64,000 nt of DNA from Planococcus citri (taxonomy: Eukaryota; Arthropoda; Insecta; Hemiptera; Pseudococcidae): the NCBI RefSeq assembly GCF_950023065.1, contig NC_088679.1:14012001-14076000 (forward strand), written 5' to 3'. Below the pieces are notes generated by a model, which saw only the letters and a program-made list of their open reading frames with translations, was not told the DNA's origin and made no database searches. Of the stretch, positions 58,001 through 64,000 are shown in pieces (position 1 is the first letter of the stretch; every line of letters begins with the position of its first letter). The position numbers and the translations under genes are program-made.

Positions 58001-61000
58001 AAAAAGTCGCTGGAGCCTCCAAAACGACTTGAAATTTACCTGCAGTACTTCGTAGCGTATTGAAATTAGTTTTTAGAATGAATTTTAGCTTTACAACTCC
58101 AATTTGATGGAATTTTGTGGGAATTTCGAGTTTCAAAAATCTGCTGGAGGCTCCAGAACTGCTCAAAACGGGTTGAAACCGTTTCCAATCGATTTGGCAT
58201 GTCGAAAATAGGGTATATCCCAAATTTCAGCTTTCTTGGTCAATTTGGTAAAATTTTGATTTTTTCCCTCATTTTTGGCCTAAATTCGATTTTCAAAAAT
58301 TCACCAAAAATCGAAAAACGCACTTTAGCACTTGAAATTTGGACAGGTGATAAATTTTTGCATGATCTTTCGATCTACCTTTGTAAAGTTTGAAAAAGTT
58401 GGTGCAAGTCCTATGTTAAAACGCAAAATCCGCGATTTCGGCTGACCTGTCAATCAAAATGGCCGCCATTTTGTAAATAAGGCCAGCTTTTTTTTTGGCA
58501 ACTTTGCATTAAAATGTTCCTTAGGATGTCCCCTTTAAGAAAAAAGTTGTCCCGGAGGATCGGCGGGGGGGGGGTGCAATTACTCCTATTGTCATATGCC
58601 GGACTAATAGCTATCTCGTTAACTTTCTAACCCTCACAAGGGAACCTCTTGAGGTGTCCGCCTCCGATTTGAACGGGACCGCAATTTTTGGAAAGAGCAT
58701 GTTCTAAAACCCCTAAAAACCAAATTTTCAGCTGCCCAATTTCATTTATCGATTTTTGGCGAATTTTTGAAAATCCAAAATTGACTATTTTGGTGATTTA
58801 TGCTTTTTTTAAAAAAAAGTACGTAGGTACTTCATCAATAAAAATGTTCAAAATAAGTCCTAAAACTGATATTAACCCCCCAAATCCAAATTTCGCCATT
58901 TCCAGCCATTCTGGAGCCTCCAGCGCAATTTTTCAATTTCTCCAGAAATTTAAATTAAATTTGCTCCAGAAGACGTGAATATGAAGTTGGGCAGCTGAAA
59001 CTCGAGTTGTGTGTCATACTCGACCGGTTTAACGAATTTATCCTCATTTCAGCCGATTCTGGAGAAGACACCTCAAGAGTGGTTTTTTGACCAGTTTTTT
59101 TCAAATAAAAAATCAAAAAAAATCAAAAGTTTCCCGTTTGCGAGAAAATTTTTTGAAATTTGCGCGAATCGCTGTATTTTGTCCACAACAAACCCCACTA
59201 GGGCGAATATCGCCATTTCCAGCCATTCCGGAGCCTCCAGAACCATTTTATAATTTCTCCAGCATTTTTAATTTACTCCAGCAGAAGGCGTTAAAATGAT
59301 GTTTGGCAGCTAATAATCGAGTTGTGTGTTATACTCGACCTGTTTAACGAATTTATTCACATTGGAGCCGATTCTGGAGAAGACACCTCAAGAGTGGTTT
59401 TTTGACCAGTTTTTTTCAAATAAAAAATCCAAAAAAATCAAAAATTTCCCATTTGCGAGAAAATTTTTGAAATTTGCGCGAATCGCTGTATTTTGTCATA
59501 AACTAACCCCACGAGGTCGAATGTCGCCATTTCCAGCAGTTCTGGAGCCTCCAGCGCGATTTTTCAATTTCTCCAGGGGCTCCAGTCTCCAGAAAGGCTG
59601 GAAATGGGGAAATTAACCCTCGCGGGCTTGATTAATGACGAAATACAGCAATCCGCGCATTTTTCGATAATTTTCTCGCAAACGAGAAATTTTTGATTTT
59701 TGGATATTTTTATTAAGTATGAAAAAAGCTGGTCAAAAAACCACTCTTCAGGTGCCCCTCCCAAAACCGACTCAAATGTGGATAAACTTGTTAAACAGGT
59801 CGAGTATAACACACAACTCGATTTTTAGCTGCCAAACATCATATTAATAGCCTTCTGGAGCAAATTAAAAATGCTGGAGAAATTGAAAAATTGCGCTGGA
59901 GGCTCCGGAATGGCTGGAAATGGCGAGATTCGCCCTCGTGGGGTTTGGTGTGGACGAAATACAGCGATTCGCACAAATTTCGAAAATTTTCTCGCAAACA
60001 GGAAATTTTTGATTTTTGGATATTTTTATTTAGAAAAGAAGCTGGCCAAAAAACCACTCTTGAGGTGTCCCCTCCAGAATCGCCTCAAATGTGGATAAAT
60101 TCGTTAAACAGGTCGAGTATAACACACAACTCGATTTTTAGCTGCCCAACATTATATTAACGCCGTCTGGAGCAAATTCAAAATTCTGGAGAAATTGAAA
60201 AATGGTTCTGGAGGCTCCGAAATGACAGGAAATGGCGAGATTCACCCTCGTGGGGTTTGTTGTGGACGAAATACAGCGATTCGCGCAAATTTCGAAAATT
60301 TCCTCGCAAATTTCGAAAATTTCCTCGCAAACGGAAAACTTTTGATTGTTTTTGATTTTTTATTTGAAAAAAAAAACTGGTCAAAAACCACTCCTGAGGT
60401 GTCCTTCCCAAAACCGACTCAAATGTGAATAAATTTGTTAAACAGGTGGAGTGTAATACACAACTCGTTTTTCAGCTGCCCAACTTCATATTCACGCCTT
60501 CTGGAGCAAATTCAAAATTCTGGATCTGGAGAAATTGAAAATCGCGCTGGAGGCTCCAGAATAGCTGGAAATGGTGAAATTTGGTTTTGGGTAATTAATA
60601 TTAGTTTTGGGACTTATTTTGACCATTTTTACTGATCAAGTACGTACTTTTTTTTTAAAAAAAAGCATAGGTAAATCGCCAAAAACAGTCAATTTTGAAT
60701 TCTCAAACGTTCGCCAAAAATCGAAAAATGAACTTGGGCAGCTGAAAATTTTTGCTTTTGAGGGTTTTAGACTATGCTCTTTCCAAAAATCACACGGTCC
60801 CGTTCAAATCAATGTGTGACACGACACTCAACAGTTACATGCTGATAACGACCAAAACGTACATATAACATTCAAACATATAATTATACATAAAAATAAA
60901 ACAATAGAATTCTGAAGAAACCCAAAACCGATTTAATTAATAAATCAAATAAACAATTAGTGAATCTTACCCATTCCCTCGACGATGTAGTAAAAGTATA

Positions 61001-62037
61001 ATCTTCCCAATCATCAAGTAGTCTTGTATTTTTAATGAGATCGTCCAAACTTTCATCAGGATCATTTATTGTACTTTTTATAATATTGTTTGAACTACCG
61101 TTTACAGAAACCTTAAAAAAAAGAAATTAAAGAGAATTACAAGTACCTACATATAAAGTAGGTACGAAATTTTGTGAGCATTACAATTTACACATTTAAA
61201 AAAGCTTACAGTTGAGAAGTTGCGATTTGTTCTGATTTGCAGCTTTGATATCAATCCATGAGGAATTCGATGGGCTCGCTTGAATGCAATAAGGTTACCT
61301 GAATAACGTATCAATATTATTATTTCCAAGTGAGTTTTATCAGCCCAGCAAGCATAGTACTGACCTTTTTGAACAGATGAGGCTACATCCACACTATAAG
61401 AAGCAGTGTATCGCTTACTATAATCGGAGGTTTTCAAACTCTGTCGAAATAAGAACCATATTAGTAATATCCGTCAAAGAAAAAAATTAAACACGTCGTG
61501 TTTCATGTGCAAAGCTTACGGTTAAATGAACGGTATCTCTTTTCATAAAATCAGCCAATTTGTTGAGCAAAACTCTCGGTTTGGATGGATTAATACTTCT
61601 CCATGGGCTGTCCAGTTTGAAAGCTTTCTTAGTCGCCATTACAGCTTTATCTACGTGGGTCTGAAAGCAATAATAGTTGATTTATCTGACAAACCTTACA
61701 GACACGAGGTTAAAAATGATTATTTCAACAATGAAGAATGTATAATGGTACCTCGTTTCCATCTTGAATTTCAGAGACAACTTCTCCGGTATCTGGATTC
61801 AATGTTTTGAATGTTTTACTCGATGATGATATAACCCATTGGCTATTGACGAAATTAAAAGTCTACAAAAGAAATTGATACTTTAAATTCAAAGTGTTCG
61901 AGTTGATGTGGGTCAATTTGATGGAATGGATGGATACTTACATCAGTACGATTGATCTCCAGCCAAAAAGCTACCGCCGAATTTAATCGGGCATTAAATC
62001 CTTGTTTGGATACTAAACAGTTCAACGATTTGATCAT
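52085..62037 (-). CDS. chimeric gene: truncated aldehyde dehydrogenase plus duplicated unknown modules
   Basis: Nine exons on the minus strand: 62037-61942, 61862-61752, 61660-61520, 61440-61210, 61111-60971, 56562-56383, 56296-55775, 52860-52681 and 52585-52085. All junctions are phase 0 and the frame is open for 700 residues. Exons 2-4 are the N-terminal part of an ALDH1/2-type enzyme: FVNSQWVISSSSKTF, NPDTGEVVSEIQDGN, THVDKAVMATKKAFKLDSPW, LLNKLADFMKRD, YYACWADKTH and weakly GNLIAFKR. The NAD-site and catalytic Cys/Glu regions are absent, so dehydrogenase activity is not expected. Exons 6+7 and 8+9 are two copies of a module I do not recognise (60 plus 174 or 166 residues, helical, no signal peptide or membrane span seen). 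Exon 5 resembles only the tail of exon 7. The donor after exon 2 (GTACCA) is weak. A single gene, or an ALDH relic upstream of a separate gene, are both possible. Confidence 0.6.
53080..55569. mobile_element. foldback element E in intron 7 of the chimeric gene
   Basis: The element is a 2.49-kb near-perfect palindrome beginning TAGTCCAG and ending CTGGACTA. The outer arms share long matches (for example CACGAATCCGATGAGTCCTC near 53162 with its complement near 55465), and the match continues to the centre near 54250 (GGCTCCCCCTCGAGGGGGGT against CCTCCTCGAGGGGGAGCC). Its first bases match the YAGTC ends of elements A-C, but the flanking triplets (TAA, TTA) are not identical. It has no tandem CTGGAG units and encodes nothing recognisable. 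Confidence 0.8.
56705..58606. mobile_element. foldback element C (YAGTC family), intron 5
   Basis: Ends are CAGTCCGGCATATGACAATA and the reverse complement of TAGTCCGGCATATGACAATA, with ATA on both flanks. The arms run to about 57500 and from about 57720. Sequence is very close to copy A along its whole length, including the block AATGGCGGCCATTTTGATTG and the CTGGAGCCTCCAG units. This copy lacks the nested MITE and so preserves its empty site. Confidence 0.85.
58668..60811. mobile_element. foldback element D, intron 5
   Basis: GATTTGAACGGGACCG at the left pairs with CGGTCCCGTTCAAATC at the right. Each arm begins with a unique segment (GGAAAGAGCAT, TTTTCAGCTGCCCAA) and continues with units of about 314 bp: 58911, 59226 and 59540 in one direction and, beyond the centre near 59590, about three in the other. 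Units hold CTGGAGCCTCCAG, CAACTCGAGTTGTG-like and CACCTCAAGAGTGGTTTTTT sequences. It shares CTGGAGCCTCCAG and GCGAATTTTTGAAAAT with elements A-C. A weaker complementary stretch may extend the ends by 20 bases on each side. Confidence 0.8.
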
Positions 62038-62339
62038 TTTCAATTTGAAAAAAACTTCACAACATCAACTTAGCAGTATTTAACTAATTCAAATCGTAAG
62101 CTTGTACTTTAAGAATTGCATTTCCAATTTTTAGGGCGAAATTTTACTAGAATAACTACAGAATAACTCAAAATCTTGTCGAAAAATGAAAAATTATTTG
62201 AAAAATCTTGCGAAAACCGCGTCGTTCAATAAATGAATTGGTGATAACAGGTGATAAGAAACACGTGGGCAATTTCGTTCTTTCGTTTTTCGAATAAAAA
62301 GTTCGTACTTTTCTAACTTTTCGTGGAATTTTGGGTTGA

Positions 62340-63463
62340 GTTTTGAGAACTTTGGTGGATTACTACACCCTCAAACATGGATATATATATCAAAGGAGTC
62401 TTTAAGGTAAATTAATCTTCAATTTTCATACATTTGAAACGTTGCCGATGATGCTTAAGACATTTGAAACCTGATTATGATCATGTATTGATGCCAAAAC
62501 TTCACTGAGGCTTTCTCGAGTACATTTCAGAATTCAGTGTTGTACAGAGGCATGTGTGATCCACCAATATAATGATAGATTTCACGTGTTTTAGGATATT
62601 CTCCACGACCCTGGTGAACGTACACCTTTGGCTACTGTGCATTTCAAAGATCCCTACCGTTACAAGACTCATAAAGAATATTATTCATCGCTCCTGAGGG
62701 AATGTACACCGGTCTAAATACTTGGACAGAAAAGTAATTTCTTCGCTCCTTCGAATATCGAATTTCGGTATTAAGTCATCTTATAATTCAATTGTGCGAA
62801 CGTTTTTTTCAGCTACCCTTCAAATCGTTGCTACGATGGCTCGAAGGTTCCATTATCTGTAATCTAGAAGGAAAAAACCGGCGACTGTAATGAGGGAGTT
62901 TAGCCAGAGCTTCTGGTAACTATGCTATCGTCATCGCTCATAATCCAGATTCCAAACGTACCAGAGTAAAATTACCTTCCGAAGCTATTGTAAGAAAAAG
63001 TTATTCCTTCGAATAATCTTGCTATGGTCGGTAAGTATCCATCCCCTGTTCCAACGTAATCCATTACCGTTGGTTTATTTGCAATTAGGATTCGTTCTAA
63101 AGAGTTTGAGTTTGTCTTACAGGTATCGTAGCTGGCGGTGGTCGTATCGACATACCTATTTTAAAAGCTGGACATGCTTATTAGAGTATAAATACAAAGC
63201 TAAACGTAATAGCTGGCCTGAAGTTCGCAATGTTACTATGAACCCAGTCGAGCATTCTCACAAACAGTGTCTGCTGTCAAAAGAGGCACTCTAACTGGTA
63301 GAAAAGTAATCATTCATTTTCTGTTCAACGAAACAAAGTTTACTTGTTCAAGAATCTTATTTTCTAATTATTTTTTGTGTTTCTCCAGGTCGATCTTTTT
63401 GCTGCTAGAAGACCCGGTAGAATACGTGGTGGTGAAACAGATACCAAAAAGGGCGACGATTAA
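62340..63463 (+). pseudogene. RpL8: intron-containing RpL8 pseudogene
   Basis: Five blocks match ribosomal protein L8 (a large-subunit protein near the peptidyl-transferase centre): about 62340-62406 (HGYIKG-like), 62595-62733 (DILHDPGERTPLATVHFKDP), 62813-63030 (GSIICNLEGK, LARASGNYAIVIAHNPDSKR), 63123-63305 (GIVAGGGRIDIPILKAG, MNPVEHSH) and 63388-63463 (DLFAARRPGRIRGGETDTKK). Blocks are separated by GT-AG introns, so this is a gene duplicate, not a processed copy. It is broken by a 4-base ATAT insertion in block 1, a frameshift after KEYYSS, stops in block 3 (RRL then two stops), a stop after KAGHAY, and loss of the conserved GGGNHQHIGKA segment. The N-terminal exons are missing. It lies divergent to the chimeric gene. 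Confidence 0.85.
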
Positions 63464-64000
63464 GTTGATCCAATTTTTTATGTTTTTAAACAATAAAACA
63501 ACTGGTTCACAGTTATGTATTTTTATTTTTCCAAGTATCTTCGTACGGTTTCGGATCTCGTCGTTTGAGTGAGTGAAAACATATTATCTATTTTCATTTT
63601 TGAGGAGTAGAAAATTACTTAGTTGTTTTTATTATGTCCAGAATTCACGTTGTGTTTTTTTTTTAGAATCTGGACTGGTAATGATGAAAAATACATTTCA
63701 TCAACGTAATTCTAACGTGAATTCAGCCAAAAATACGTCCGTCGAGTTATTAATTAATACAAGTACCTACTTACGTTGTATACTAACAAGCCAAACAATT
63801 ATTCCGGTAATTCCCGCGACCTTGTATAAATTATTATAAAATCTCGACTGGAGATGATTATCTTCTCACATACAAACGCCAAATCTATTTCAAGTCTCGC
63901 TATTGTTTCAATTCGTATTTATTTTCATCGACTAAGTAATATAGGTTTTAGAAAAAATTATGATTCATTCGTCGAGTCTTGATTTCACTTTCGATCAGCA
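63464..64000. other. flank downstream of the RpL8 pseudogene
   Basis: A relict poly(A) signal AATAAA lies at 63492-63497, 29 bases after the pseudogene stop. Beyond that I see nothing; the open frame at 63573-63839 has no recognised domain. Confidence 0.5.

Noticed and set aside
61210..62037. Complete, active aldehyde dehydrogenase gene
   Set aside because: Only the N-terminal third is present; the segments with the nucleotide-site and catalytic cysteine and glutamate are not in the window.
62340..63463. Functional RpL8 gene
   Set aside because: Frameshifts, in-frame stops, an insertion and loss of a conserved block cannot be removed by any choice of splice sites I tried.

Overview
The window looks like nuclear DNA of an insect, most likely a sap-feeding hemipteran. 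It is strongly AT-rich, its genes have GT-AG introns (several of them kilobases long), and it holds clear orthologs of animal genes: the DEAD-box helicase belle/DDX3, cytosolic Hsp70 and a copy of ribosomal protein L8. Short words such as TACCTAC and TACGAGTA recur throughout. The species assignment is inference; nothing in the sequence names it.

Layout. Positions 1-17 kb are gene-poor and hold two broken RNase H-bearing non-LTR retrotransposons (5.0-6.9 kb minus; 10.4-13.3 kb plus), two MITE-like elements (5.47-5.90 kb; 9.82-10.33 kb) and a 1.27-kb foldback (14.6-15.8 kb). At 17.4-23.1 kb lies a six-exon C2H2 zinc-finger gene (502 aa when spliced) with a foldback in its third intron. At 24.4-34.6 kb lies the twelve-exon belle/DDX3 gene (722 aa), starting about 180 bp from a possible divergent exon. 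Two of its introns hold a strange degenerate A/T repeat and a retrotransposon scrap. Positions 34.6-42.2 kb are a T-rich 3' region and intergenic DNA. At 42.23 kb there is a possible distal last exon that would end in Trp-Trp-stop if spliced to belle exon 11. At 45.7-47.7 kb is an intronless Hsp70 on the minus strand with a TATA box and heat-shock elements, and 1.4 kb upstream of it a decayed scrap of the 5' end of an Hsp70 gene.

Positions 42.8-61 kb are dominated by giant inverted repeats. Three related foldback elements (42778-45139, 49939-51478, 56705-58606) have ends starting YAGTC and perfect 3-bp target duplications (TTA, CGA, ATA). Two others (53080-55569 and about 58668-60811) are built the same way. 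Their arms are made of short tandem repeats carrying the motif CTGGAGCCTCCAG.

The most unusual object is a minus-strand gene model at 62037-52085. Nine exons, all joined in phase 0, form an unbroken 700-codon frame. It starts with the N-terminal part of an aldehyde dehydrogenase, without the catalytic half, and then switches to two tandem copies of a two-exon module I do not recognise. A remnant of a third copy sits at the junction. The introns between modules are themselves duplicated and hold three of the foldback elements. Divergent from this gene is an intron-containing, broken copy of RpL8 (62.34-63.46 kb).

The genes do not form a pathway. They are ordinary, independently transcribed genes separated by transposons. 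What unites the window is foldback DNA, much of it inside introns, where it would be transcribed as long hairpins.
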